Of a stretch of DNA of 64,000 nt, positions 1-9,715 are shown one piece after another. How positions within the stretch are numbered: the first letter of the stretch is position 1; the number at the start of each line of letters is the position of its first letter. The DNA comes from Armatimonadota bacterium (GTDB taxonomy: Bacteria > Armatimonadota > Fimbriimonadia > Fimbriimonadales > Fimbriimonadaceae): positions 1-64,000 of the forward strand of contig JAKOXK010000001.1 in the NCBI GenBank assembly GCA_029781035.1, in the 5' to 3' direction. The position numbers and the translations under genes were made by a program. A model generated the notes under the pieces. That model was not told the origin of the DNA and searched no databases. It saw only the letters and a program-made list of their open reading frames with translations.

Positions 1-948
1 GAACATCCCGTACCGGTGCGGGATCACTGTGGCGTAGTAATCGGTGACACCTTCAAGCCACCAGAGCGCGCCCGTGCGCGGCAGTTGCGTGTAGTCGAAC
101 GGTCCAAGGACGCTCGAACGGATTCGCTTGACGTTCCAGGCGTGGAAGTGTTCATGGGCCAACACGGACTTGGTCAGGTTGCCCAACCCGGTGGCGATGC
201 CGATCTCAGTGCTCGACAGGTGCTCAAGCCCCCATCCACCATCGGGCCTGTCCACCACGATGAAGTGCCAAACATACTTCTTGTAAGGGAGGCCGCCAAA
301 GAAATCGCCTTCAGAGTCGCTCACGAACTGACACGCGGCGGCCACTTTCTTCCGGTCGATCTTCTTGGGATTGCCTCCTGAGTAAACGATCGTGCACGGG
401 ACGCCGTGAGACGTATAGCTGTCCGTTTCCAAGAGACCGATACTGACTGGGTTGTCAGCGAGGACATCGTAGTTGGGCGCTGTGTACTTGTCGGGGCCAG
501 CAGCATCGAGTCCACAGTACGACTTCCAGTTGGCAGGCAGAACGAGTTCGAGGTTGCACTTCTCCTCCTTACGGTCGGTCACGTACACATAGGTGGAGGG
601 ACCGCTGAAGTGAACCCTTTCGTCTGTGACCGGTGTATCCAGCGTGTAGCTGACGGTGACTCGCTTGGCACCCCCGTTTGGAAACGACCAGTTCGAGGAG
701 CCGTTGTGCGAGACCGGCCCAGGTGCCCCCGTCACGGTCAAGTCTCTGATCCGGACTCCACCTTCGTTGATCCCGTAGGATCCTGGCGCCCACCTTGGCA
801 TGTAGAGAGAAGTCTCTGTTCCCTTTGGGGCGAACGAGACCTCGACCTTGAGCTTAGCGTTCGCCCGGTCCATCGTCACCTTGTAGTCGATCTGGGCGAC
901 GGCACAGGAAGCCAAGCACACCAACGGCAAGACGTGAAGTCCACGCAT
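1..948 (-). CDS. M61-family glycyl aminopeptidase-like protease, C-terminus beyond the window (partial)
   Basis: Not in the ORF track because it runs off the edge. My translation of the reverse strand gives MRGLHVLPLVCLASCAVAQIDYKVTMDRANAKLKVEV...WAPGSYGI...GGWGLEHLSSTEIGIATG...LAHEHFHAWNVKRIRSSVLGPFDYTQ...LWWLEGVTDYYA. It has the HExxH-type HEHFHAWNVKRIR motif, the downstream E (WWLEGVTDYY) of M61 peptidases, and a signal peptide. Confidence 0.93.
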   Translation of the reverse strand, partial: MRGLHVLPLVCLASCAVAQIDYKVTMDRANAKLKVEVSFAPKGTETSLYMPRWAPGSYGINEGGVRIRDLTVTGAPGPVSHNGSSNWSFPNGGAKRVTVSYTLDTPVTDERVHFSGPSTYVYVTDRKEEKCNLELVLPANWKSYCGLDAAGPDKYTAPNYDVLADNPVSIGLLETDSYTSHGVPCTIVYSGGNPKKIDRKKVAAACQFVSDSEGDFFGGLPYKKYVWHFIVVDRPDGGWGLEHLSSTEIGIATGLGNLTKSVLAHEHFHAWNVKRIRSSVLGPFDYTQLPRTGALWWLEGVTDYYATVIPHRYGMF

Positions 949-1003
949 GCCTACGTATACCTGCTGACCAGACCGTCGTTGTTCCGAACACGCCGATAGA
1001 CTG

Positions 1004-2197
1004 TCAAGAGGAGCCGGGTATCACTTGGAACTGCGCTTGATCGAGGAGCGTCCGAGCAGCCATCTTCATGCCGTCGAGATCGCCCTTGGACAAAGCTTGC
1101 ACGACAGTGGCCGGGTCGATCGAGGCACCCGTCATCATGAGCGTCAATCCGGCCCAGGAACACCGGTCTTCCACCGAATAAGAGTAGGGGCCAGTCGAAC
1201 CTGTCCAAAAGGGGCAGAGCGGGTTGTCACCGCTCAGAGACGAGGCGGCCATCGCCTTGGCCCGAGTCAGCGTGCCTTCGTCCCAAGTGTCGACGTCTTT
1301 CAGAAGTGCGTCTTTGGCGGTCACAGCCAGTCCGAGTTCCTGATCGCTTGCCTTTCGGGCGAACACAAACCGAGGCAGCCACCCGGTGGTAGTCGGCCAG
1401 AGGACAGCCTCTTGACGGTACGTCAGACCCATCGCTTCGCGCAGCACGCGGTGCATCGCCCCCGACTTGCCGACTCCGAGAGCGAAGACAGCGAGCAACC
1501 GGTCGGCGTCTGTCGCCTGTGTCAGCGTCAACGGAGACGCACGGAGTTCGAAAGTCGTGACTGGTGCCAGATGGCGCAAGCGGGACCGCGGAGCGAAGTC
1601 CCAACGTGTCCGACGTGGTGGCTTCGATGACGGTTCTGCAAACCGTTCCTTGACTTGAGCGGTACCTTCTCCGGACTCTATCTGGCCGCCGAAGACGAGC
1701 GTCAGGTTCTCGGTGCGAAAAGCCTGCGCATAATCGTTGCGAACCTGCTCGAAGGTCACTTTGTCGTACGCCAAGTTAAGATCGTCCAGAGCCTCATTCC
1801 AGACTCCGGGGTTGCGGCTCGTCAGCGCATGGACGGCTTCGGTGATGGCTTCATCGGTGAGGGTTGCACGCAGGCACAGCGACTCGACAATCTGGGAGGC
1901 GACCTTAAGTCCGCCCTTGGGTTCTACGACCTGGATCTTGATGAAGTCCGTGAAGGCTTGGATCGACAAAGGGACGCCAGCTTGGCTTCCGTACTGGATC
2001 AACCGATCGCGCGAAAACTCCTCTGATCCGTCGTAGAGAGCTTCGGCCAAGACGCGCCAGGCAGCGGCCTCCTTGTCCGACATGTTGGGTGGCGCCGGCA
2101 CAAAGGCTTCGACCACCACCGTGTGGGCCCTGGGGTCGGGAACTTCCACCACTCGTGGCCCCGAAGCCAAGGCCAAGAAGGCGACCCAACTGATCAC
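1004..2197 (-). CDS. M16-family (insulinase-like) protein lacking the HxxEH zinc motif
   Basis: 397-aa ORF with M16-like fold segments (VRNDYAQAFRTENLTLVFGGQI; GKSGAMHRVLREAMGLTYRQEAVL). Adjacent to and overlapping a catalytic M16 gene. Confidence 0.75.
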   Translation of the reverse strand: MISWVAFLALASGPRVVEVPDPRAHTVVVEAFVPAPPNMSDKEAAAWRVLAEALYDGSEEFSRDRLIQYGSQAGVPLSIQAFTDFIKIQVVEPKGGLKVASQIVESLCLRATLTDEAITEAVHALTSRNPGVWNEALDDLNLAYDKVTFEQVRNDYAQAFRTENLTLVFGGQIESGEGTAQVKERFAEPSSKPPRRTRWDFAPRSRLRHLAPVTTFELRASPLTLTQATDADRLLAVFALGVGKSGAMHRVLREAMGLTYRQEAVLWPTTTGWLPRFVFARKASDQELGLAVTAKDALLKDVDTWDEGTLTRAKAMAASSLSGDNPLCPFWTGSTGPYSYSVEDRCSWAGLTLMMTGASIDPATVVQALSKGDLDGMKMAARTLLDQAQFQVIPGSS

Positions 2198-3333
2198 TGG
2201 GATCCTCCCGATGCCAGGGTGCAGACCGCGCGGATTTCGCCGAGGATCTGCTCCTCGGAGACATCGTCTGCCATGTGGCTGACACGGCTCGGATCAAAAC
2301 CAGGTCGCAACGGCAAGATCGTGGCCGACAGTTCAGACAGACGGACCGGGTCGGACGCCGTCTCCGTCAGCCACTCTTTCAGCTGCTGCATTCCAGTGCG
2401 GGCGACCAGGGCTTCCCTACCTTTGAGCCGGTCAGCAGCCTGCTTCCAACTCCTGCCAGTGCGCAACGAGACGGTCACAAGTCCGGGACGGGCGGTCGGC
2501 GTGTACACCATGAACGAACCGGTCAGCCATCCTTGAAGTCCAAAGCCGGCACCGATCGAAGCCAACGTGGCTGACTCTGAAAAACCTGAAACGGGAATAC
2601 AGGCGGCTTCGCCGTCGCTCGAGCCGACGAGAGCGGGGTCGGTCGCTTCGGGCCGTGACCATGGAGTCACGTCGGTCGCGGTAAGTCCACCCAGAACCTC
2701 TCGGGCCTGCTGGACGACAGATTCCGGGTCAATGTCACCTGCGACACACAAGCAGAGCTTCTTGGGGTTGGCCAACGACTGAAACCCTGCTTTGACCGCT
2801 TCGGTGGTGAAGTTCGTCATCTTCGCCGGATCGCCAAATGGATCGAGGGCGTCAGCTCCATACACCTTCCGCCACCCGTCCGCGACAAGGAGGAGGTTCC
2901 AGCTCCTCAGCACCATCTCCTGGTCAAGGATCCCAACCTCTTTCCTGAGTTCGGACTCATTGACGTCAAATCGAGACACCAGTTGGCCGAGGACCGTGAC
3001 GGCCATCGATGCCGTGTCTTTGGGACCATGGAGCGAGAACGTGACGGAGTCGCGTGTCGTCTCTGCGAGCAAAACCATCCCTCTGCCCTCGACCCCCTTG
3101 TCAACGTCCTTGTCTGGCCCTTTGGCGACGAGGTGCTCGAGAAGGTGCCGCATTCCATGGGAGTCCGCCGTTTCAGGCTGATCCTTGGAGACGGACGCGA
3201 GCGTCGCGGCCATCTGGGTCGTGCCTTCGATGCGCTGCGCATAGACGATGACCCCGTTCGGCAGTGTTTCCTTGATGGCTACACGTGACTGATGTCCAAG
3301 ACAGGCGCCGAGAAAAATGGCTGCGCTGATCAC
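2194..3333 (-). CDS. M16-family zinc peptidase (HLLEH motif)
   Basis: 379-aa ORF. GMRHLLEHLVAKG matches the inverted zinc motif HxxEH of M16 peptidases. 4-nt overlap with the next gene. Confidence 0.85.
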   Translation of the reverse strand: MISAAIFLGACLGHQSRVAIKETLPNGVIVYAQRIEGTTQMAATLASVSKDQPETADSHGMRHLLEHLVAKGPDKDVDKGVEGRGMVLLAETTRDSVTFSLHGPKDTASMAVTVLGQLVSRFDVNESELRKEVGILDQEMVLRSWNLLLVADGWRKVYGADALDPFGDPAKMTNFTTEAVKAGFQSLANPKKLCLCVAGDIDPESVVQQAREVLGGLTATDVTPWSRPEATDPALVGSSDGEAACIPVSGFSESATLASIGAGFGLQGWLTGSFMVYTPTARPGLVTVSLRTGRSWKQAADRLKGREALVARTGMQQLKEWLTETASDPVRLSELSATILPLRPGFDPSRVSHMADDVSEEQILGEIRAVCTLASGGSQ

Positions 3334-4073
3334 CTGAGGTAGCTCGCTCCATTGATGTCGATGACGGTCCCGCTCAGATAAGCGGCTTCGTCGCGGAGGA
3401 GGAAGGCGACGGCGGCGGCGCAGTCCTCCGGCTTCGCCATCCTTCCCAACGGTATGTCGCGCAGAATCTCTGGCAACCTGGTCTCCATTCCTTCACGAGC
3501 CATCGACGTCTCGACCCAACCCGGCGCAATCGCGAAGTGTTGAATGTTCAGCCCGGCATGTTCGACCGCTAAGGCTCTCGTCAGGTTTAAGAGGGCCGCT
3601 TTGCTCGCGCTGTAAGCGCTAGCTCCCGCTTCACCGCGATGGCCGACGCGACTGGCCACGTTGACGACCTTCCCCCCGCCTTGACGTACATATTCGGTAC
3701 ATGCGGCTCGAACCAGTCGTGCAGGCGAGTAGAAGTTCACAGCCATCGTTCTTGTGAAGGTAGAGGTGAACTCGGCAGCCGTCGATTCGATGAAATCCAA
3801 CTTCGTGTAGATGCCAGCGTTGTTCACGAGCGCGTGGACCGGGCCATCGGCCAAGGCCTGTTCAAACAAACGTTCCGCTTTGTCGGGTTCGTGCAAGAGG
3901 GCCTTGTAGACGCCTGCGCACGACGCTCCGAGCTTCTTCGCCGTTTCCTCGGCCTCGCTTCTGGCGGCAGCGTAGTGAAGGGCTACCTTCCATCCGTCGG
4001 CAGCGAGCCTGAACGCGATAGACCGGCCGATTCCCCGGGAGGATCCCGTGATCAAGACCCGTTTTGTGGACAT
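3330..4073 (-). CDS. Short-chain dehydrogenase/reductase (FabG-like)
   Basis: MSTKRVLITGSSRGIGRSIAFRLAADGWKV (TGxxxGIG), NNAG, YSASKAALLNLTRALAVE (YxxxK), GTVIDINGASYLR. The listed ORF start at 4193 is probably too far upstream. Confidence 0.93.
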   Translation of the reverse strand: MSTKRVLITGSSRGIGRSIAFRLAADGWKVALHYAAARSEAEETAKKLGASCAGVYKALLHEPDKAERLFEQALADGPVHALVNNAGIYTKLDFIESTAAEFTSTFTRTMAVNFYSPARLVRAACTEYVRQGGGKVVNVASRVGHRGEAGASAYSASKAALLNLTRALAVEHAGLNIQHFAIAPGWVETSMAREGMETRLPEILRDIPLGRMAKPEDCAAAVAFLLRDEAAYLSGTVIDINGASYLR

Positions 4074-4131
4074 TGACCAAACTGTGGCACACTCAGGCGC
4101 GTATCTTCCTGTACCTTGGGTTCGAGGCCTT

Positions 4132-5859
4132 ATGAAAGCAGCGACGTTCTTCTTTGGATTCCTGACTATGAGCGGGGCTCTCGTGGCCTTCAAGGCGACG
4201 TCGCCAGGCGCCGCTCAGCGCGCGACCGTCGTGTTCTACATGGGCACCGAGTGCACCGTCACGGCGTCGTACACGTCTCGGATTCAGAGCCTCGTCAAGC
4301 AGTATGAGCCTCGCGGGATCTCGTTTGAAGGCCTCTTTCCTCAAGCCAGCGACGACGAGCAGAAGGTGATTGAGTTCGCCAAGGAGCGAGGCTTTGCGTT
4401 TCCGTGCCGGCTTGACCACTCCGGAGTACAAGCCAAGAAGGACCACATCGAGACCGTCCCGACCGTGGTCGTCCGGGACACCTCAGGCAAGGAGCTTTAT
4501 CGCGGAGCAATCGACGACAACGCGACGACCGACCTCGTCAAGAAAAAGTATCTGTCGGACGCGCTCCAAGCGATCGTGTCGGGGCGACCAGTCACAGTCA
4601 CGAAGACTGACGCTTTCGGATGCGTCTTCACTCCCGGCCACGAGGTGCGGCCCGTCATCCAGCCGACCTATGCCGACCAGGTCGCATCAATCCTCAACCA
4701 ACATTGCGTCAGTTGCCATAGGCCGGGCCAAGTCGCGCCCTTCTCATTGATCGGCTATGAGAACGCCAAGAACTGGGCCCCGACGATCGCGAAGTTCACT
4801 CGTGAAGGGCGCATGCCTCCCTGGAAGGCCATTGCCGGAGTCGGCGACTTCAAGAACGACAACAGACTGTCCTCTGAAGAGTTGGAAGTCCTTCAACTGT
4901 GGGCGAAAACTGGCGCCCCGCGTGGCGACGCTGCGAACGAGCCGAAGCCACCCACTTTCCCGACGGGTTGGGCTCTCGGCGAACCCGACGAGGTTCTTCA
5001 GATCCCCAAGCCTTTCGCCATTGCCGCCGATGGACGCGACGAGTATTGGCACTTCGTCTTGACTCCCCAGATCACCGAGCCGGTCTATGTCCAGGCCATC
5101 GACGTGCATCCCGGCAACCGGAAGATCGTTCACCACGTCATCCTCTGGCTCGATGAGAAGGGTCAGTCTGACAAGATCCTTGCACGAGAGGGCAAGAACG
5201 GCGCCTACTTGAGCTTCGGGTCTCCTGGCTTTATGCCTGACAATTCGCTAGGCGGCTGGGCACCGGGGCTCCAACCTGCGCGGCTGCCGGATGACGCCGG
5301 CATCCTCCTCAAGCCCGGCACGCGTGTTGTTCTGGAAGTCCACTATCACAAAGACGGCAAGCCCGAGACCGATCAGACCAAGGTCGCGCTGTACTATGCC
5401 AAGGACACCCGGTCCGTCAAGAACCCAGTCCGAATCGCGTGGCTTGCCAACCTGGGGATCGACATCAAACCGGGCCTGCCCGATCAAAAGTTCGTCCAGA
5501 CGGTGCCGATACCGGTGGACGTGAAGCTGTACGGACTGCTTCCGCACATGCATCTTCTCGGCCGCAAAATGAAGGCCACCTGGGTGAAACCTGACGGGAC
5601 AGAGCAGCCGTTGATCCAGGTCGATGACTGGGACTTCAATTGGCAGTTCATGTACTCGCTCAAGCAACCCCTTCTCCTGACGCGGGGCTCCAAGGTTCGG
5701 ATCGAGGCGGTTTACGACAACTCGTCGAACAACCCGAACAATCCGAACGACCCTCCGAAGGAAGTCCGCTGGGGCGAGCAGACCACTGATGAAATGATGC
5801 TGCTCGTGGCGGCGATTTCGATACCTGGCAGGCCACAGGCCCGTTGGGGTGGGTTCTAG
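4132..5859 (+). CDS. Secreted fusion: thioredoxin-like domain, c-type cytochrome (CVSCH), copper type II ascorbate-dependent monooxygenase-like domain
   Basis: MKAATFFFGFL signal; thioredoxin-like N-terminus (VVFYMGTECTVTASY...TVPTVVVRDTSGKELYRG); NQHCVSCHRPGQVAPFSL haem site; HHVILWLDEKG, VHYHKDGK, HMHLLGRKMKATW histidine motifs. Confidence 0.8.
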   Translation: MKAATFFFGFLTMSGALVAFKATSPGAAQRATVVFYMGTECTVTASYTSRIQSLVKQYEPRGISFEGLFPQASDDEQKVIEFAKERGFAFPCRLDHSGVQAKKDHIETVPTVVVRDTSGKELYRGAIDDNATTDLVKKKYLSDALQAIVSGRPVTVTKTDAFGCVFTPGHEVRPVIQPTYADQVASILNQHCVSCHRPGQVAPFSLIGYENAKNWAPTIAKFTREGRMPPWKAIAGVGDFKNDNRLSSEELEVLQLWAKTGAPRGDAANEPKPPTFPTGWALGEPDEVLQIPKPFAIAADGRDEYWHFVLTPQITEPVYVQAIDVHPGNRKIVHHVILWLDEKGQSDKILAREGKNGAYLSFGSPGFMPDNSLGGWAPGLQPARLPDDAGILLKPGTRVVLEVHYHKDGKPETDQTKVALYYAKDTRSVKNPVRIAWLANLGIDIKPGLPDQKFVQTVPIPVDVKLYGLLPHMHLLGRKMKATWVKPDGTEQPLIQVDDWDFNWQFMYSLKQPLLLTRGSKVRIEAVYDNSSNNPNNPNDPPKEVRWGEQTTDEMMLLVAAISIPGRPQARWGGF

Positions 5860-6851
5860 GCTTCGAACTCGGCTGCGCGCACGGAATCGGCCATCGCCAG
5901 CGTTTTCACGACGATCGGCTCCACATCAAGGTCCGGACGGTGGATCGGCCAGCGACCTGCAGACCTGATGTTGGCCGCCGTCGACTCATTGAATTGAGAC
6001 CTCTCTGTTTCGGTGAGCTCTCGAAAACTCCAACTCAGTCGCGCCGCATCGTCGAGCCCGATGACGACGTAGTCGCGGCCCAGTCGCGACAAGAACGTGG
6101 CCACATTTGCTAGGCTTTTCGCGTAGACGTCGTCAGGCAGCCGTTCGACGAACTCCGGTTCTGTCGGCGTCCGTCCTCCCGAGTAGGACTTGTCCCAGAA
6201 CTCACAGTGTCGAAACTTCGTCGGGTGGCCGATGAAGACTCCAAGCCAAGGTCGCCTCGACGCGTTGATACCGTTGAACACACCTTCCGCCGCACTTTGG
6301 GCTCGGCAGTCATCGGCCCAGTCGAGTTCTGATATGGCAAAGTCCTGCGGAAAGCACAAGACACCACCGAACTGGTGCACTCCGCTGGCGACTTCGGTCA
6401 GGGCATACACCGTTGCAGCGATGCCCAGCGTTTGCACGGCATAAGCAATCTCGGGCGACCACGTGTTCCCCGCTCCGCCCCAGAAAGATGGGTTTCTCCC
6501 GAAACACTGCGTGAACGCCTCGAACCCTCGCCTTTCCGCCTCGAGGGCTGCGCGACAACCCGTCTCGTAATCCAGGCTAGCCAGGAGTTCCATGGTCGTC
6601 GGGTGCTGGGAGTGCTTGTCGGTGTGGAGGCCCAGGCAGTGGACTGACAGCGCGTCAACGACGTCGTAGCGCCGCCTTGCGACAAGGCTTCTGCACTTCT
6701 CACCCGTCACGCAGAAGCTGCCTCGGACCCCTCTCTCCGAGACGAGACGGGCGAGTTCGAGCGCCGCCTGGTCGGCCTCGAGATTGATCGGATCCTCCAC
6801 GTCGAAGAACACGGAGACGGCCTTCACGGTCGCTCCTTGCCGTTTGACCAA
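5856..6851 (-). CDS. Polysaccharide deacetylase-like protein
   Basis: 331-aa ORF with a NodB-like pattern (SVFFDVEDP...RGVRGSFCVTGEKCRSL...VHCLGLHTDKHSQHP). Confidence 0.65.
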   Translation of the reverse strand: MVKRQGATVKAVSVFFDVEDPINLEADQAALELARLVSERGVRGSFCVTGEKCRSLVARRRYDVVDALSVHCLGLHTDKHSQHPTTMELLASLDYETGCRAALEAERRGFEAFTQCFGRNPSFWGGAGNTWSPEIAYAVQTLGIAATVYALTEVASGVHQFGGVLCFPQDFAISELDWADDCRAQSAAEGVFNGINASRRPWLGVFIGHPTKFRHCEFWDKSYSGGRTPTEPEFVERLPDDVYAKSLANVATFLSRLGRDYVVIGLDDAARLSWSFRELTETERSQFNESTAANIRSAGRWPIHRPDLDVEPIVVKTLAMADSVRAAEFEA

Positions 6852-8896
6852 GCCGAGACGCCCGCGAGCAACTTCGACAACCGGTACCTGGGCAATACAA
6901 GTTGGATGTCCCTGGGCTCTGTCCAGCTGGGTCCATACCAGCCTTCAAACGGTGGACGATTGGCGCGCTGCAACTCGGTCTGGAGTTCGTCGAGATAGAC
7001 AAGCGCACGGCGGCAACGCTCCATCGTCTCCGCCTTGTCCTTAGCCGATAGCGCCTCGACCAACTGCACAGCCGCCAACGTCGGCAGACGGTCCATGGCA
7101 GCGGCGAGGCTGAGGTTTTCGAACAGGAATCGACGCTCTACAGCATTCCTGACCATCGTCTCCGCCTGGTAACAAACTCGTTGGACGCTGGCCTGCATCT
7201 CGGTCCTTTCAATCAAAGTCGGCAGAGTCTCCGGCATGGCCGGCGTGAACGGCTCGTTCCTGAGTTTCTTCTCCAGAGACGAAAGGGCGCCCAAACACTT
7301 TGCTGCCCCATATCCGAAGTCAGGCGTGTTCGGTACTGAGGCGAAATACGACTTATAGGCTTGAGCCACAGTGGCCGCCGCGCCAGCGCCAAAGTACTCG
7401 GTGCACCAGAAGTTCAGAAACCGGTCCGCAGCGTCGGGTCGGGAGAAGCCTTGTTCGCCATTCCAGCAGATATCGGCAAGGAACCGTGCTCCCATGACGT
7501 ATTCACGCAGTTCAGAGACATTCACAAGCATGAACTCGGTGGCTCGGGCACGAAACACCTTCCGAAATTCTGATTCGATCCGGTTGAGCGGGACGACCTG
7601 GTGGCTCTGCTTCGAGATGTTTCCACCCAAGTAGGCGAGGTGATAGTAGACACCGTGTCTGTGCGTGTCATCTGGGGAGGGCAGTCCTCGCATGTGGCCG
7701 TCGTTATCGTCAGGCCAAACGATGATCACGTCGTCAGGCACATGAAGACGTCCCGTTTGATAGTACGGGAGCATCTCCGTGTACATCGTAAAGTGGAACA
7801 GCCGGGGCCGATCCGGCCCAACCTGCGACTTGACGAGTTGAGTCTGCGTCCTAATGGCGTCTTCGTACTCACGTAGAATCTGGTCCTGAGTGAAATTGAT
7901 GGGCCACTTGTACGAATAGTCGTTCGTGCCGCGCAGTCCAACGGGCCAAATGCAGTCGAGAGAGTGGTTCTCATCCACCCCTCCTTTCCAGAACCGGATC
8001 ATTCCGTCGCGGTTCTTGACGAAGTCCCATTCTGGTCGCACCTGGCGCAGCGTGGATAGAGCAGGCTTCGCCGGCGTCAGGGGTGTCTTGGGTTGAGGGC
8101 GTGTGAAGTGGTAGGGATCGGAAAGCAGGGTGTCGTAGTGGTGCGACGTCACGAACAGCCCCCACTCGCTGGCCGTCTTTTGAACCTCAAAGTACCTGTT
8201 GGTCCGAACCCAAGGGGCCACCATGTTCAATTTGAGGCGGAGCGCCGTCTCAAAGTAGCGCTTATAGTCGGCAAGAGACACGGTTCCGTTGATGGCAGGT
8301 GCCATGAGCCCGTCAGCGGCGGCAGTGCGTTCTAACGGTCTCGGAAGCACGTCTTCGTCGTCATGAAAGAACCCCCGGAAGCGGACTGCAGGGGGAGGCT
8401 GGTGGAAGTGGACTTCCTTGAGGATCAATGGCGTGTGCCGCTGGGGAACGACGCCCGTGTACCGATACAGGGGGTCTATGCCGAGCCGTTCGGATAGTTC
8501 GTAGACGCCAAACGCGGTGCCCCTTGGATTGGATCCCGTGATCTTGATGTGGCCAGCAGCGGCGTCGACCGAGTATGACTCCCACTCGGAACTCCGTGTT
8601 GCGGGAAGGGTCCGGAGCTCGATGGTCGAACCTGAAAAAGGTCGTTTCCGGACGATCAACGGGCGGGCACCCGTCAAAGTCTGGATGTCTGCGGCCAGAA
8701 ACCGGGCCGCTTGCATAACATTGGAGGGTTCAGTGCGGCCAACCACAATGTTGACCCTGGAACCTCGACTCCGAACCAGCGTGAAGTCACCTTCATGTCG
8801 GCCCTTGGTCTCGACCCACGAACCCCGTCTCGGAGCGATCCACGGGTCGCCGGAAGTTCTGAGGGCGGCCAGACAGCACACGAGCCCTGTCATCAA
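6824..8896 (-). CDS. Glycoside hydrolase family 115-like (xylan alpha-1,2-glucuronidase type)
   Basis: 690-aa secreted ORF. GVYELSERLGIDPLYRYTGVVPQRHTPL...VRFRGFFHDDEDVL, LNMVAPWVRTN and VVWPDDNDGHMRGLP resemble GH115. Confidence 0.8.
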   Translation of the reverse strand: MMTGLVCCLAALRTSGDPWIAPRRGSWVETKGRHEGDFTLVRSRGSRVNIVVGRTEPSNVMQAARFLAADIQTLTGARPLIVRKRPFSGSTIELRTLPATRSSEWESYSVDAAAGHIKITGSNPRGTAFGVYELSERLGIDPLYRYTGVVPQRHTPLILKEVHFHQPPPAVRFRGFFHDDEDVLPRPLERTAAADGLMAPAINGTVSLADYKRYFETALRLKLNMVAPWVRTNRYFEVQKTASEWGLFVTSHHYDTLLSDPYHFTRPQPKTPLTPAKPALSTLRQVRPEWDFVKNRDGMIRFWKGGVDENHSLDCIWPVGLRGTNDYSYKWPINFTQDQILREYEDAIRTQTQLVKSQVGPDRPRLFHFTMYTEMLPYYQTGRLHVPDDVIIVWPDDNDGHMRGLPSPDDTHRHGVYYHLAYLGGNISKQSHQVVPLNRIESEFRKVFRARATEFMLVNVSELREYVMGARFLADICWNGEQGFSRPDAADRFLNFWCTEYFGAGAAATVAQAYKSYFASVPNTPDFGYGAAKCLGALSSLEKKLRNEPFTPAMPETLPTLIERTEMQASVQRVCYQAETMVRNAVERRFLFENLSLAAAMDRLPTLAAVQLVEALSAKDKAETMERCRRALVYLDELQTELQRANRPPFEGWYGPSWTEPRDIQLVLPRYRLSKLLAGVSAWSNGKERP

Positions 8897-8917
8897 ACGA
8901 GGTTACCCAGGCCTCGA

Positions 8918-9712
8918 CTAGAGTCCGATCGGGTGCCACACGGTCTTGGTCTCCTGGAACGTCGAGATAGCTGCCAGGCTGTCCCTTGCCTCACCGACCG
9001 GCCAGAAGGAGACGCGTTTGAGGTTCTCAGCGGCCTCTGCCAGGAGTCCGTTTGACCGGGCGTCCTCTGAGTGGACGGCCAGGGCGTTGACGTCCATGTG
9101 CTGAGCAAGGTGAGGCAGAGTTTCGCCCTGTATGCCGGTCAGGATGTTCAAGACCCCGGCCGGAACATCGCTTGTTGAAACGACCTCGGCGAAGACACAC
9201 GCCATCACGGGAGTCTGGTCTGAGGCCAGCATGACGCAAGTGTTCCCTCCTGTCAGGACGGGCGCCACCGCCCCAACCATGGACGTGAGCGTCGTTCCTC
9301 CACAAGCGACACCCACCACTCCCATCGGCTCAGCAAAACTGAAATTGAAGTACGGAGCGGCGACCGGGTTCACAGTCGCTAGGCACTGCTGGTACTTGTC
9401 CGCCCACCCTGCGTAGTGGACAAGAAGGTCGATGGAGTTTTCGACGTCCTGAAGCGCCGTCACGTCGCTGAAGTCTTGACTCCTTGCCTCGAGCATCTCG
9501 GCCATCCGATAGAGGATCTGGCCGCGATTCATGGCCGTTTTGGCCGACCAACCGCTGCACGCTGCTCGGGCAGCTTTGACCGCGTCCCGCACGTCCTTTC
9601 GCGATGCATGGCAGACGTTGACGCCTCCAACCTCCAGCGACCGCCCGCTCTCTGACCGGACGAACTGCCCGCCGATCAGCATTTTGTACGTCTTCCTCAC
9701 CACCGTGCGCAC
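8918..9712 (-). CDS. Truncated aldehyde dehydrogenase-family protein (N-terminal domain only, no catalytic Cys)
   Basis: 264-aa ORF with the ALDH NAD-binding half (GWSAKTAMNRGQILYRMAEMLE..., FNFSFAEPMGVVGVACG). The catalytic half is absent. Confidence 0.8.
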   Translation of the reverse strand: MRTVVRKTYKMLIGGQFVRSESGRSLEVGGVNVCHASRKDVRDAVKAARAACSGWSAKTAMNRGQILYRMAEMLEARSQDFSDVTALQDVENSIDLLVHYAGWADKYQQCLATVNPVAAPYFNFSFAEPMGVVGVACGGTTLTSMVGAVAPVLTGGNTCVMLASDQTPVMACVFAEVVSTSDVPAGVLNILTGIQGETLPHLAQHMDVNALAVHSEDARSNGLLAEAAENLKRVSFWPVGEARDSLAAISTFQETKTVWHPIGL

Positions 9713-9715
9713 GGC

